The notes under the pieces were generated by a model. The model searched no databases. It had not been told where the DNA came from and saw only the letters and a list, made by a program, of their open reading frames with translations. Shown one piece after another: positions 9,131-17,615 of a stretch of DNA of 64,000 nt. This DNA is from Acinetobacter defluvii (GTDB lineage Bacteria; Pseudomonadota; Gammaproteobacteria; Pseudomonadales; Moraxellaceae). A program made the translations under genes and the position numbers. Every line of letters begins with the position of its first letter. Position 1 is the stretch's first letter. Where the stretch lies: assembly GCF_001704615.3 (NCBI RefSeq), contig NZ_CP029397.2, forward strand, positions 2,790,001 through 2,854,000. The letters are read 5' to 3'.

Positions 9131-10057
9131 ATGAAACTTTCGTTATCGCAGATGCAATTGGGTTCATTGTTTGCACTGGTTGCCGCTTTTCTTTTTAGCA
9201 CTAAAGCAATTTTTATTAAACAAGCGTATGCCTTATCGCCCTTGGTTGATGGTACGGTATTAATGGCATTACGTATGGCGAGTGCCTTACCTTTTTTCTT
9301 ATTAATTTGTTTGTTAAACCTCAAACGTAATCAAAATATCGCATGGAAAGATTGGACTTTGCTTATTTTTGCAGGTCTGCTGGGCTATTATTTTTCAAGT
9401 TGGTTAGATTTTTCTGGCTTGATGTATATCAGTGCATCCTTAGAACGTATTATTTTATTTTTATACCCAACTTTAACTGTATTGGCATCTTGTGCCATTT
9501 ATAAACAAAGACTGAGCTTAAAAAGTAGTGTTGCCATTGTACTGAGCTATGGTGGAACGCTTATGGTCATGCTTCAAGAACAAAGTAGCGTCGCACACGA
9601 AAGTAATTTTTGGTTAGGGGTAAGTTTGGTGTTTGCAAGTGCGGTCTGCTTTGCTGCTTATCTTTTATTAACACCCCGTTTGATTGTGCGCTTTGGTTCT
9701 TGGAACTATACGGGTTTAGCGCTGAGCATTGCATGCATTGGAACATTGCTACATTTTATGCTCACCACGCCACAACCTTTGACTTTACTTATACGCTTGC
9801 CAAGTGAAATTATTTGGTATGGTATCGCTCTCGGTCTACTCGTCACAGTCTTACCCACCATTTTAATTGCACAGAGTATTTCTCGTTTAGGTGCAGCACA
9901 ATCTGCCATGATTGGCTCAATGGGCCCGATCCTAACGATCATTTTGGCTGTTGCTTTATTAGGCGAGCATATGAATACAATTCAATGGTTAGGTTGCATC
10001 TTGAATATCATTGGTGTCATGATGATCACCCTGTCGAAAAAGAAACTCGCACAATAA
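9131..10057 (+). CDS. EamA/DMT-superfamily transporter
   Basis: A 308-residue inner-membrane protein with ten predicted helices in two EamA repeats. The first repeat begins GSLFALVAAFLFSTKAIFIK and the second begins near SLVFASAVCFAAYLLL. A typical late block, AAQSAMIGSMGPILT, precedes the last helices. Substrates of this family include amino acids and metabolites, and the sequence alone does not say which. An S66 peptidase gene follows 12 bp downstream, so the two are probably cotranscribed. Confidence 0.9.
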   Translation: MKLSLSQMQLGSLFALVAAFLFSTKAIFIKQAYALSPLVDGTVLMALRMASALPFFLLICLLNLKRNQNIAWKDWTLLIFAGLLGYYFSSWLDFSGLMYISASLERIILFLYPTLTVLASCAIYKQRLSLKSSVAIVLSYGGTLMVMLQEQSSVAHESNFWLGVSLVFASAVCFAAYLLLTPRLIVRFGSWNYTGLALSIACIGTLLHFMLTTPQPLTLLIRLPSEIIWYGIALGLLVTVLPTILIAQSISRLGAAQSAMIGSMGPILTIILAVALLGEHMNTIQWLGCILNIIGVMMITLSKKKLAQ

Positions 10058-10069
10058 TCTGGGTAAATT

Positions 10070-10936
10070 ATGCATTTTCACATTGTTGCGCCAAGTGCGT
10101 GTGTAGATATTGAAAAAGTTGAACTCGCACAAGAAAAGTTACAACGTTTAGGACATGAAGTTAGTCTTGCTGAGCATGTGTTTGAACAATATCGTTATTT
10201 GGCAGGAACTACAGAGCAACGTCTACAAGATTTAAAAAAGGCTTGTGAAGATCCCAAAATTGATGCAATTTGGTGTGCACGAGGTGGCACAGGCGCAGCA
10301 ATGCTTCTGCCTTATTTACAAGAATGGATTTTAAGCAAACCAATCATTGGCTATTCAGACAGTACAGTTTTGTTGAATTATATTGCCATGCAAGGCGGCT
10401 TTGCGCTGCATGCCCCGGTATTTCAGGAAATCGCCTGTAAAAATCTAGAAAATGCACCACTTTCTACTGATGCCTTAGAAAGTATCGCCTTACTCAACAC
10501 TCAATCAGCGCATACTTATGCTTTAACGGCATTAAATAGTTTTGCACAGTGTTTTAGCATTACAGATGCCCATATTTTAGGGGGCAATTTAACAGTTCTA
10601 TGTACATTACAAGGCACGCCATATCATCTTCAATTAAAACAACCTTCGATCTTATTGATTGAAGATGTCGGTGAACCGTACTATCGTATTGAACGCTCTT
10701 TTATACAGTTATTACAAAGTATTGATACTGGTTTATTAACAGCGGTGGTTTTAGGTGATTTTTATCATTGTCCACAAAAAAATGTGCCACATAGTTTGAC
10801 ACAAATTTTAAATGAACATCTTGAAGCCCTGAATATTCCTTTATATCAATGTGACTGGTTTGGGCATGGTGAGCATAATCGCCCTTTTTGGCTCGGTAAA
10901 ACAGGCAGTATTCAAGACGGATTATTAACGATCTAA
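10070..10936 (+). CDS. S66 family LD-carboxypeptidase (LdcA/MccF-like)
   Basis: A 288-residue serine peptidase of family S66. These remove the terminal D-Ala from murein tetrapeptides (LdcA) or hydrolyse microcin C-type conjugates (MccF). The nucleophile is S96 in GYSDST, preceded by CARGGTGAAMLLPYL. The acidic triad residue fits the LIEDVGEPYYRIER block, and a histidine lies in LGDFYHCPQ. At 288 residues it is nearer LdcA than the longer MccF. Its last 4 bp overlap the convergent end of soxR. Confidence 0.88.
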   Translation: MHFHIVAPSACVDIEKVELAQEKLQRLGHEVSLAEHVFEQYRYLAGTTEQRLQDLKKACEDPKIDAIWCARGGTGAAMLLPYLQEWILSKPIIGYSDSTVLLNYIAMQGGFALHAPVFQEIACKNLENAPLSTDALESIALLNTQSAHTYALTALNSFAQCFSITDAHILGGNLTVLCTLQGTPYHLQLKQPSILLIEDVGEPYYRIERSFIQLLQSIDTGLLTAVVLGDFYHCPQKNVPHSLTQILNEHLEALNIPLYQCDWFGHGEHNRPFWLGKTGSIQDGLLTI

Positions 10937-11421
10937 TTTTCATTTTGACCATTTTCCAACAATGACAGCAGAACAGTTTGAAAATGTGCTCCTGATGAAT
11001 GCTCTGCAAACTGATCATCAGGATTACGTAGTGGGCATTCTTGCAAGGATAAGCATCCGCAACCAATACACTTATCGAGTTGATTGCGCAATTGCAATAA
11101 AGCAATTATCTGCTGATCAAGTTGTGCTTGCCATGTTTTAGACATTTTTGCCCAATCTTTTTTACTGGCAATTTGCTGTTTGGGTAAGACTGAAAATGCA
11201 TCTTTGACTTGTTGCAAACTGATTCCAACCTGCTGGGCAACTTTGATAATTGCAATTCTTCTCAACATCGCCCGTTGATATCGGCGTTGATTACCTTGTG
11301 TACGAGTACTCCAAATCAATTGTTTTTCTTCATAAAAACGTACCGTCGGAATGCTTACACCACTACGCTCTGCCAGTTCGCCAATCGTCAGCCACGTATA
11401 CGTTTGATTATTTTTCACCAA
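10933..11421 (-). CDS. soxR: Redox-sensing MerR-family regulator SoxR
   Basis: A 162-residue protein with an N-terminal MerR winged helix-turn-helix (TIGELAERSGVSIPTVRFYE), a dimerisation helix and a C-terminal [2Fe-2S] loop. The four cluster cysteines C118, C121, C123 and C129 have the spacing of E. coli SoxR (CIGCGC...C). The start is TTG at 11421 or GTG at 11418. The operator at 11430-11447 is only about 9 bp from the start codon, so autoregulation is likely. There is no adjacent soxS gene; the divergent RidA-like and MFS genes are the evident targets. Confidence 0.95.
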   Translation of the reverse strand: MVKNNQTYTWLTIGELAERSGVSIPTVRFYEEKQLIWSTRTQGNQRRYQRAMLRRIAIIKVAQQVGISLQQVKDAFSVLPKQQIASKKDWAKMSKTWQAQLDQQIIALLQLRNQLDKCIGCGCLSLQECPLRNPDDQFAEHSSGAHFQTVLLSLLENGQNEN

Positions 11422-11425
11422 CCAC

Positions 11426-11456
11426 TTGACCTCAAGTTAACTTTAGCTTTGATACT
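11426..11456 (+). promoter_or_regulatory. SoxR-type promoter and operator
   Basis: The -35 TTGACC (11426-11431) and -10 GATACT (11451-11456) are separated by 19 bp, the overlong spacing characteristic of MerR/SoxR promoters. The spacer and its edge contain CCTCAAGTTAACTTTAGC (11430-11447), which matches the 18-bp SoxR box of the E. coli soxS promoter at 16 of 18 positions. It reads toward the RidA-like gene that starts at 11493. Confidence 0.9.
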
Positions 11457-11492
11457 AGCAAAATTATATCTTGCTATATAGAACGTCATTCT

Positions 11493-11924
11493 ATGAACTC
11501 AGAAACTTCTCTTTCACGTATCCAAGCCTTTCAGCTTATTAACCCAAACACACTTTATAATCCACGTGCATTTGCGTATAGTCACATTGCCGAAGTAAAG
11601 CATTTTTTACGTGTGCTTCACATTTCTGGACAAGGTGGAGAAAACCAACAAGGTCAATTATCCTGTGATTTTTCAGCACAAACGCATCAAGCATTTCTGA
11701 ACCTCCAATTGGCTTTGGCACATCTGGATGCTTCATTATTGGATATCGCTGTTTTACGCATTTTCGTGGTCGATCACTCCACAAAAAAACACCAATTTTT
11801 AATTCAAGAAATGCAAACATTATGGAAAAATCACCCTTTTCCTGCATGTACTTTGATTCCTGTGCCTTGTCTTGCGCTTCCTGCAATGCAAATAGAAATT
11901 GAAGCAACAGCTTATTGTTTATAA
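11493..11924 (+). CDS. RidA-like (YjgF/YER057c/UK114) family protein
   Basis: A 143-residue protein with the RidA fold pattern: VLHISGQGG near residue 45, a central SxQTHQAFLNLQLALAHLDA helix, and the C-terminal LPAMQIEIEATAY strand. RidA proteins deaminate reactive enamines and imines. The arginine that binds substrate in true RidA (the PARS motif) is replaced here by cysteine (PACT, C119), so canonical deaminase activity is doubtful. It is expressed from the SoxR-type promoter 37 bp upstream and followed 18 bp later by an MFS gene. Confidence 0.8.
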   Translation: MNSETSLSRIQAFQLINPNTLYNPRAFAYSHIAEVKHFLRVLHISGQGGENQQGQLSCDFSAQTHQAFLNLQLALAHLDASLLDIAVLRIFVVDHSTKKHQFLIQEMQTLWKNHPFPACTLIPVPCLALPAMQIEIEATAYCL

Positions 11925-11942
11925 CCCTGATGCGGAGCATTT

Positions 11943-13136
11943 ATGCAAGCTGAACTCGATATTAGCCAAAATAAAGCATTATTGTGGCTAATGGCGATTG
12001 CCTGTGGTTTATGTGCGGGAGCAAATTATTATTGTCAGCCCTTGGTGCACTCCATACAGCAATATTTTCATGTTCCTGAGTCACAAGTTGCACTCACCGT
12101 TACATTTGCACAGGTGTCGTATGCTTTAGGTTTATTATTTATCGTACCTATCGGTGACATTGTTAATAAAACCAAATTTATTCCTTTGCTGATGTCTTTT
12201 GCCGCCTTAGGTTTATTGCTCTGTGCTTTTGCAGTAAATCTACCTATGCTTTGGATAGGCACAATTATCGCAGGATTATTTTCTGTTGCAGCTCAAGTTC
12301 TGATTCCCCTTGCAACCATGGCAGTTAAACCTGAAAAAACAGGTGAAGTTGTTGGCTTTTTAATGAGTGGCTTACTGGTGGGTCTATTACTCTCAACTAG
12401 TTTAGCGGGATTATTATCAGACCTTTTTCATTGGAAAGTGATCTATGCGGTGAGTGCCATTTTCATGTTCATTCTCGCTTTTTTGTTGAGTACTCGCTTA
12501 CCCACAGTCACCACATTTAAAATGAGTTATCACCGTATTTTTCAGTCGATGGTACAATTAATTGTTGAAGAAAAACGTTTGGTTTTTCGTTCATTGATTG
12601 GTGGTTTTGCTTTTGCAGCCATGAGTATTTTATTTTCCACCATTGCAGTGTTATTGACGTCAAAACCTTTTGAATTACCTGATGTGATGGTCGGTGTTGC
12701 AACTTTAATCGGCGTGTTTGGTGCTTTAAGTACCACGAAAATCGGTAAAATTGCTGATCAAGGTTATACCAATAGTTTAACTTGGATTGGAATTGCCATT
12801 TTAGCACTCAGCTGGGGCTTTTTATATTTTGGTGGAACATCTCTAATCAGCTACATTCTCGGTTATGGCATTATCAGTTTAGGTTTAGCCATCGTACATA
12901 GTAGCAACCAAAATATTATTTTCCGTTTACGCCCTGATGCAAAATCACGCATTAACTCTATTTATATGACGACGTATTTTACAGGAGGTGCTTGTGGCTC
13001 TGCTTTAGGCATCTACGCATGGCATCATGGTGGCTGGACAATGAGTTGTATAGTCGGTTTAAGTTTGGTTATTGGATCAGCTTTTTTCGCAGTATTAGAT
13101 CGTCTATTTTTAAATAAAACTCAAACTACCCAATAA
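11943..13136 (+). CDS. MFS transporter, drug-efflux-like
   Basis: A 397-residue inner-membrane protein with twelve predicted helices. It begins with the ACGLCAGANYYCQPLV segment typical of the YnfM/arabinose-efflux-like MFS group. A CGGAGC ribosome site precedes the ATG. It forms a two-gene unit with the RidA-like gene under the SoxR box, which suggests export of a redox-active compound or its breakdown product. The substrate cannot be read from the sequence. Confidence 0.88.
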   Translation: MQAELDISQNKALLWLMAIACGLCAGANYYCQPLVHSIQQYFHVPESQVALTVTFAQVSYALGLLFIVPIGDIVNKTKFIPLLMSFAALGLLLCAFAVNLPMLWIGTIIAGLFSVAAQVLIPLATMAVKPEKTGEVVGFLMSGLLVGLLLSTSLAGLLSDLFHWKVIYAVSAIFMFILAFLLSTRLPTVTTFKMSYHRIFQSMVQLIVEEKRLVFRSLIGGFAFAAMSILFSTIAVLLTSKPFELPDVMVGVATLIGVFGALSTTKIGKIADQGYTNSLTWIGIAILALSWGFLYFGGTSLISYILGYGIISLGLAIVHSSNQNIIFRLRPDAKSRINSIYMTTYFTGGACGSALGIYAWHHGGWTMSCIVGLSLVIGSAFFAVLDRLFLNKTQTTQ

Positions 13137-13138
13137 AT

Positions 13139-13164
13139 AAAAAGTCCCTAATTTAGGGACTTTA
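13139..13164. terminator. Bidirectional terminator between the MFS gene and the HEPN-like pseudogene
   Basis: AAAGTCCCTAA and TTAGGGACTTT form an almost loopless perfect palindrome between convergent genes, with A/T-rich flanks. Confidence 0.75.
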
Positions 13165-13179
13165 AATATATGAATAACT

Positions 13180-13828
13180 TTAAGACATTTGCACGACTGG
13201 ATAAAAAGGTTTACCTAAGTTTAGAATTTTTTCGTTCTCCAATAAAATATGGATAAATGCAGGCAATAATGCGGTCAGAATATTACATGCATCTTGCAGC
13301 TGTGCACGGTTTAATGAACTATTATAAGTAGAACCGCCATGCATAATTTGATTACGCAGCGTATATAATCGATTAAAAATTACATAAAGGACTTCGATGC
13401 TGTCTTTTTGCTGTAGGGCACGATGAACTTTATTTTTATCTTTCTCAAAACTCTCTCTCCAAACTTGTTGGCTGATTTTTTGATTTTGATAATCCCAAAA
13501 AGGTTGAAATGTATAAGGATTGTCGAGCAAAATACGGATTGCATGACTGTATTTAGTCCAAATTAAATGATAAATTTTATGCTCGCTGTCTGCCTGACAA
13601 ACATCCGATAAAAATTGTCTAAACTGTTGTCTGTCTTTAATCTCCTCCCCATCTTTAGCATATATGGCATTAAATGCGATCCATAAACTAATAAATTTTA
13701 AATCTAAGGCTTCATCTAATAATACTGCCTGTTTTAACCAGCTTAAGCCCCGATGGATTCTTAAATTAAATGGATCTGAGTTTTTGTGCTTTCTTACTTT
13801 TGTAAGTTTCTTCTAAAACCATCATCAT
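13180..13828 (-). pseudogene. HEPN-like hypothetical protein, disrupted by a +1 frameshift
   Basis: The gene starts at ATG 13828, preceded by AGGA about 8 nt upstream, and reads MMMVLEETYKSKKAQK. It then hits a stop about 20 codons in. One frame over, an uninterrupted frame continues (SDPFNLRIHRGLSWLKQA) to the stop at 13180. The frames join if one base is removed near the A5 run at 13781-13785 (T5 on the plus strand). The intact product would be about 215 residues. Near the C-terminus YTLRNQIMHGG fits the Rx4-6H motif of HEPN domains, which are often RNases or toxin-like. The last 116 codons remain open from a TTG. A sequencing error in the homopolymer is possible. Confidence 0.7.
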
Positions 13829-14144
13829 TTATTTTCCTATTCATTTTATTTATAAGAATAACCTTACTTAAATTTAGAGCTTGGCTCAAGGCTAAATACT
13901 TAATTTTAGATTTTAATGTAAAATATGAGCAATATACTTTTTTAAAAAATCAGATTTCATTTCCTAATTCCAATTGATTTGTTAATATGCTCCCCATGTT
14001 GGGCTTATTCTTTACTTGTTTGTATCCGTTTTAAAATGAGTACAACTTTGAAATTAAAAAATTAGACCAACATGATCAAAAAATTAAATTAATTTTATAA
14101 TTCAACAACTTCAAAGACTAAGCTCTTTCGCTCAGGAATTTAAT
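13829..14144. other. Gene-free stretch
   Basis: A 316-bp AT-rich interval between the divergent HEPN-like pseudogene and the DUF4442 gene. It must hold both promoters, but I see no clear -10/-35 pair, RNA gene or strong hairpin in it. Confidence 0.5.
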
Positions 14145-14651
14145 ATGACTCAGACCAACCGTTTAGCAAAAATCGTTAAAGCAACGTCTAAATTACCTGC
14201 GGGCATTCGTAGTACAGTATTAAGTAAAGCGTTTGGTCGAGTTGTTCCAATGGTCGGAACGGCAAAACTACGTTACATCGACATCACTCCATCACGTGTT
14301 GAAGTTAAGCTTGCAAATAACAAAAATATGCAAAACCATATCGGACAAGCACATGCTTGTGCGATGGCATTAGTTGCAGAAACTGCAACAGGTTTTGTCA
14401 CTGGCATGAACATTCCTGATTCATGCATCGTACTCATTAAACACATGAATATTCAATTTAAACGCCCATCCAAAGGTGGATTAACTGCGATTGCAACGTT
14501 GACTGAAGAACAACGTAAACAGATGCAAGAAACAGAAAAAGGTGAAACCATTGTCGCTGTGACGGTTACAGATGAATCTGGTCAAGAACCAATTCAATGT
14601 GAAATGTTATGGGCTTGGGTGGCAAAATCACAGCTTAAAGCCAATAAATGA
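14145..14651 (+). CDS. DUF4442 hotdog-fold protein
   Basis: A 168-residue protein with a single hotdog domain of the DUF4442/PaaI-like thioesterase type. Visible blocks are NHIGQAHACAMALVAETATG, where family members have the active-site helix, and the strand pair KHMNIQFKRPSKGGLTAIATL. Members are thought to be acyl-CoA thioesterases or acyl carriers; the substrate is unknown. It is monocistronic by context. Confidence 0.75.
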   Translation: MTQTNRLAKIVKATSKLPAGIRSTVLSKAFGRVVPMVGTAKLRYIDITPSRVEVKLANNKNMQNHIGQAHACAMALVAETATGFVTGMNIPDSCIVLIKHMNIQFKRPSKGGLTAIATLTEEQRKQMQETEKGETIVAVTVTDESGQEPIQCEMLWAWVAKSQLKANK

Positions 14652-14755
14652 AAAATGAAAAAATGTAAATAAAACTTACTTTTAGGTAAGTTAAAAATTT
14701 ACTAAACTCCTGAAATTCAGTGACGAGAACATACTGTAAATCATCAGACTAAACC

Positions 14756-14789
14756 CTCAAGATGATATTTCTAAAATAATCATCTTGAG
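14756..14789. promoter_or_regulatory. Perfect 11-bp inverted repeat just before the SnoaL-like lipoprotein start
   Basis: CTCAAGATGAT and ATCATCTTGAG flank a 12-nt AT-rich loop. The right arm ends 6 nt before the ATG at 14796 and includes the only GAG that could serve as ribosome site. It could be an operator or a translation-blocking hairpin. Confidence 0.5.
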
Positions 14790-14795
14790 AACATC

Positions 14796-15281
14796 ATGTT
14801 AAAATCACTTTTAAAAAAGGTATTCATTTCTAGTGTCATTTTAATGCCATTATTCGTGACGGCTTGTAGTCAAAATCCAATACAAAACTCACAAAATACA
14901 ATGCCACCCAATGTCACAACAGCTCAAAACCTTGCAGCACAAAATAAAAAAATCGTTACAGATTTTTATGAAGGCGTATTTTTAAAACATCAAGTACAAA
15001 AATATTCAGATCGTTATATTGGTAATCAATATATTCAACATAATCCACATGTGCCTGATGGGAAAGCACCTTTTGTGAATTATTTTACAGGCTATTTTAA
15101 AGAGAATCCGCAGGCGAAAAATGTCATCAAGCGTGCGATTGCTGAAGATGATTTGGTCGTATTACACGTACATTCAAGTCAAAATGCACAAGATCGTGGT
15201 GAAGCGATTGTCGATATTTTTAGAGTGCAAAATGGCAAAATCGTAGAACATTGGGATGTACAACAGGCTATTCCTGAATAA
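14796..15281 (+). CDS. SnoaL/NTF2-like lipoprotein
   Basis: A 161-residue predicted lipoprotein. The signal peptide ends in FVTAC with the lipidated cysteine at C24. The mature part is an NTF2-like alpha+beta domain of the SnoaL-like polyketide cyclase group (YIQHNPHVPDGK, then IVDIFRVQNGKIVEHWDVQQ). Many secreted homologues have no proven enzyme activity. It is probably anchored in the periplasm or outer membrane. It ends before the hairpin at 15335-15362. Confidence 0.8.
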   Translation: MLKSLLKKVFISSVILMPLFVTACSQNPIQNSQNTMPPNVTTAQNLAAQNKKIVTDFYEGVFLKHQVQKYSDRYIGNQYIQHNPHVPDGKAPFVNYFTGYFKENPQAKNVIKRAIAEDDLVVLHVHSSQNAQDRGEAIVDIFRVQNGKIVEHWDVQQAIPE

Positions 15282-15331
15282 AGTGCCAACCGCAATACAA
15301 TGTTTTAAGATGTTATTGTTAAAGTCATCTA

Positions 15332-15363
15332 TAAAAAATCCCAAACAGTGTTGGGATTTTTAT
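15332..15363. terminator. Intrinsic terminator
   Basis: AAAAATCCCAA and TTGGGATTTTT pair around an ACAGTG-type loop. It lies between the SnoaL-like lipoprotein gene and the convergent thioesterase gene and can serve both strands. Confidence 0.8.
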
Positions 15364-15390
15364 TTCAATATTTAGGCAAATTTAAGTATT

Positions 15391-15804
15391 TTATGATGCT
15401 AGAAATTTCTCTTTTACATCTTCCGGAATTTTACGTTTATTGCCCGCTACATCTACAGCAACAAAAGTAAATACGCCTTCAGTAACCCGTTTTGGAGAAC
15501 GTGAGCTGTCATGACTGTCCCACACTTCGATTTGCATTTGAATCGAGGTATTTCCCACTTTTAAAATTTTAGTATAACAACTGATCACATCACCCACTTT
15601 CACAGGCACTAAGAAGGTCATCTGATTAATTGAAATCGTTGCACAGCGCCCCTTACTAAAACGTTCTGCATGAATTGCACCTGCCAAATCCATTTGTGAA
15701 ACAATCCATCCACCAAAGACATCACCACTCCAGTTGGTATCTGCAGGCATTGCGATGGTTTGAAGGGAAAGCGTACCTTCAGGTTTTACATGAGAATCTG
15801 ACAC
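15391..15804 (-). CDS. Acyl-CoA thioesterase, YciA-like
   Basis: A 137-residue hotdog thioesterase. The family signature GDVFGGWIVSQMDLAGAIHA with its catalytic aspartate is intact, and ISINQMTFLVPVKVGDVISC follows. YciA-type enzymes hydrolyse a broad range of acyl-CoAs in the cytoplasm. It lies 21 bp downstream of trxC on the same strand, so it is probably the third gene of a hydrolase-trxC-thioesterase unit. Confidence 0.9.
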   Translation of the reverse strand: MSDSHVKPEGTLSLQTIAMPADTNWSGDVFGGWIVSQMDLAGAIHAERFSKGRCATISINQMTFLVPVKVGDVISCYTKILKVGNTSIQMQIEVWDSHDSSRSPKRVTEGVFTFVAVDVAGNKRKIPEDVKEKFLAS

Positions 15805-15825
15805 ATGAACTCCAAATTGGTCAAT

Positions 15826-16257
15826 TTACTGAAAAGATTTTAATTGCTCATCTAACCAATCTTGTAATTGGCTCGAACGTAAAGCACCGCTTATTCTAGC
15901 AATTTCTGTGGTTTTATTCATTAAAACTAATGTTGGAATACTACGCACATTAAATGCACTACTTAAACGAGGATTCGCTTCGGTATCAATTTTACCAAAT
16001 ACGACATGCGGATTATGTTGTGCAACTTCTGCAAAATGTGGTGCCATCATTTTACAAGGACCGCACCAGTCCGCCCACAGATCAATTAAAATCGGTAAAT
16101 CACTATGAGAGATAAAATTACTAAAATTTTGTTCATTTAACTCAATGGGTGCGAATGGAATTAGATTTTCATGACATTTTCCACAAGTTGGCTGTGCATC
16201 CAATTTGTCTTCAGGAATCCTATTTTTAGCGCCACATGATGGACATACAATAATCAT
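15826..16257 (-). CDS. trxC: Thioredoxin TrxC (thioredoxin 2)
   Basis: A 143-residue protein with an N-terminal zinc finger (C5, C8, C25, C28) followed by a thioredoxin domain with the WCGPC active site (C65, C68). This zinc-plus-Trx layout defines TrxC, which in enterobacteria responds to oxidative stress. I place the start at ATG 16257, so that the zinc finger is N-terminal; a longer upstream frame has no ribosome site. The start overlaps the stop of the upstream hydrolase (ATGA), so translation is probably coupled. Confidence 0.93.
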   Translation of the reverse strand: MIIVCPSCGAKNRIPEDKLDAQPTCGKCHENLIPFAPIELNEQNFSNFISHSDLPILIDLWADWCGPCKMMAPHFAEVAQHNPHVVFGKIDTEANPRLSSAFNVRSIPTLVLMNKTTEIARISGALRSSQLQDWLDEQLKSFQ

Positions 16258-17159
16258 GAACTCACTCCAATATGTTGATGTAAAAACTCTAATTGGGTCA
16301 AAATTGCTTTTTCCAACCATTGCCCATGATAAATATCATAGTGTGACATATTCCATTCATAATACTGCACAAAGGGCGCAATATTGGTGGCTGTTTCACG
16401 ACTAGACTCAATCGGAACAACGGCATCTTTTTTCGCTGCAATAAACAATACAGGAATGTTAATCGTTCGAACTGTTTGAATAGGACGATAACGAATGAGA
16501 TTAAAAAACACACGAGCTGGAACTTCCCCACTCCAATAGTAATCAGGATTTACAATCGACATATAGCCGTTATAACTATCTTGGGTTGGAATAAAACACA
16601 AACTAAAAGGATGCACTACAGGCAAAGTTTTCGGCTGCATACCGATTTTTGCACTCATATAGTCTTGGCTAGACAGCTTCAAAGCTTTGGGCAAATAATG
16701 AATTGGGTAAAGCTTTGCAGTTGCTGCACCATCCACATAAGGAATTTGCACCATGACTGCTTGAATATTTTTGACCTCTGAAGCGAGTGTTAAAACATAA
16801 CCTCCACTTAATGATGTTCCCCACAATACAATTTTGCGTGAATTAATACATTTTTTACTACTGATATAATAAATAACTGTCTTCCAATCATCCAACTGAT
16901 CTGTTAATGAGATTTGTTCTCGTGGATATCCTGTACTTCCTCCCCAATAACGATAATCAAATAACACCACAGCATAACCTGCTTGGGCAAAACGTTTAGC
17001 ATAATCAATCAAGCGAAATTGTCTTAAGGCAGCAAATCCATGCGCCATCACAATCACTGCGGGTTTTTTAATATTTTTAGGTCGATAAAAATCAGCAGCA
17101 ATCACCTCTTGACCGCTTGGAACATACAGTGGTTCGACTGTATAAGCGTACATAGGCAC
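16254..17159 (-). CDS. Alpha/beta hydrolase
   Basis: A 301-residue serine hydrolase. It shows the oxyanion segment VMAHGFAALR, the DYRYWGGSTG turn, the nucleophile elbow GTSLSGG and a late AAKKDAVVP block with the acidic residue. The final histidine is probably in MSHYDIYHG. This pattern fits the group that includes dienelactone-hydrolase-like and YqiA/Tip-like esterases. The substrate is unknown. It overlaps trxC by 4 bp at its 3' end. Confidence 0.85.
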   Translation of the reverse strand: MPMYAYTVEPLYVPSGQEVIAADFYRPKNIKKPAVIVMAHGFAALRQFRLIDYAKRFAQAGYAVVLFDYRYWGGSTGYPREQISLTDQLDDWKTVIYYISSKKCINSRKIVLWGTSLSGGYVLTLASEVKNIQAVMVQIPYVDGAATAKLYPIHYLPKALKLSSQDYMSAKIGMQPKTLPVVHPFSLCFIPTQDSYNGYMSIVNPDYYWSGEVPARVFFNLIRYRPIQTVRTINIPVLFIAAKKDAVVPIESSRETATNIAPFVQYYEWNMSHYDIYHGQWLEKAILTQLEFLHQHIGVSS

Positions 17160-17279
17160 TCCATTCCGTTATATTTTGTTAGTTTTATCTTATAAATCTG
17201 CTTTTTCACTAAATAGTAATGTAAAGCTTAATGCTATGATACTAGCATAGTTCTATTTTAAATATTTTGGAGTGACAAA

Positions 17280-17615
17280 ATGAGTGAAAATGTAGGATTT
17301 GCTGGTCAAATTGGTCCTGAACACATTTCTCAAGTGGTGGAGAAAGGCTTTAAATCTGTTATTAATAACCGTCCTGATCTGGAAGGTGGTGCTGAACAAC
17401 CTACCAGCGTACAAATTGAAGAAGCTGCCCGTACAGCAGGTTTAGATTATGTCTATCAACCTGTTGTTTCAGGACAGATTACTGAAGTCGATGTACGTGC
17501 ATTTGCCAACCATTTTAATGAGCTTCCAAAACCTATATTAATGTTCTGTCGTACAGGAAATCGTTCAAATAATCTTTATCAACTTGCCAAACAAATGGAT
17601 TTGTTAGACGACTGA
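17280..17615 (+). CDS. DUF442 / TIGR01244 family phosphatase-like protein
   Basis: A 111-residue protein with the GQI-x5-ISQVVEKGFKSVINNRPD opening of the Blh/DUF442 family. Its Cys-loop CRTGNRS (C90) resembles those of tyrosine phosphatases and rhodaneses. Relatives are fused to metallo-beta-lactamase sulfur dioxygenases and take part in sulfide metabolism. Here it stands alone. It has a TTGGAG ribosome site about 8 nt upstream. Confidence 0.85.
   Translation: MSENVGFAGQIGPEHISQVVEKGFKSVINNRPDLEGGAEQPTSVQIEEAARTAGLDYVYQPVVSGQITEVDVRAFANHFNELPKPILMFCRTGNRSNNLYQLAKQMDLLDD

Noticed and set aside
13786-13977. A 63-codon plus-strand frame beside the HEPN-like pseudogene
   Set aside because: It overlaps the start of the pseudogene and has no ribosome site or recognisable domain, despite a hydrophobic stretch.
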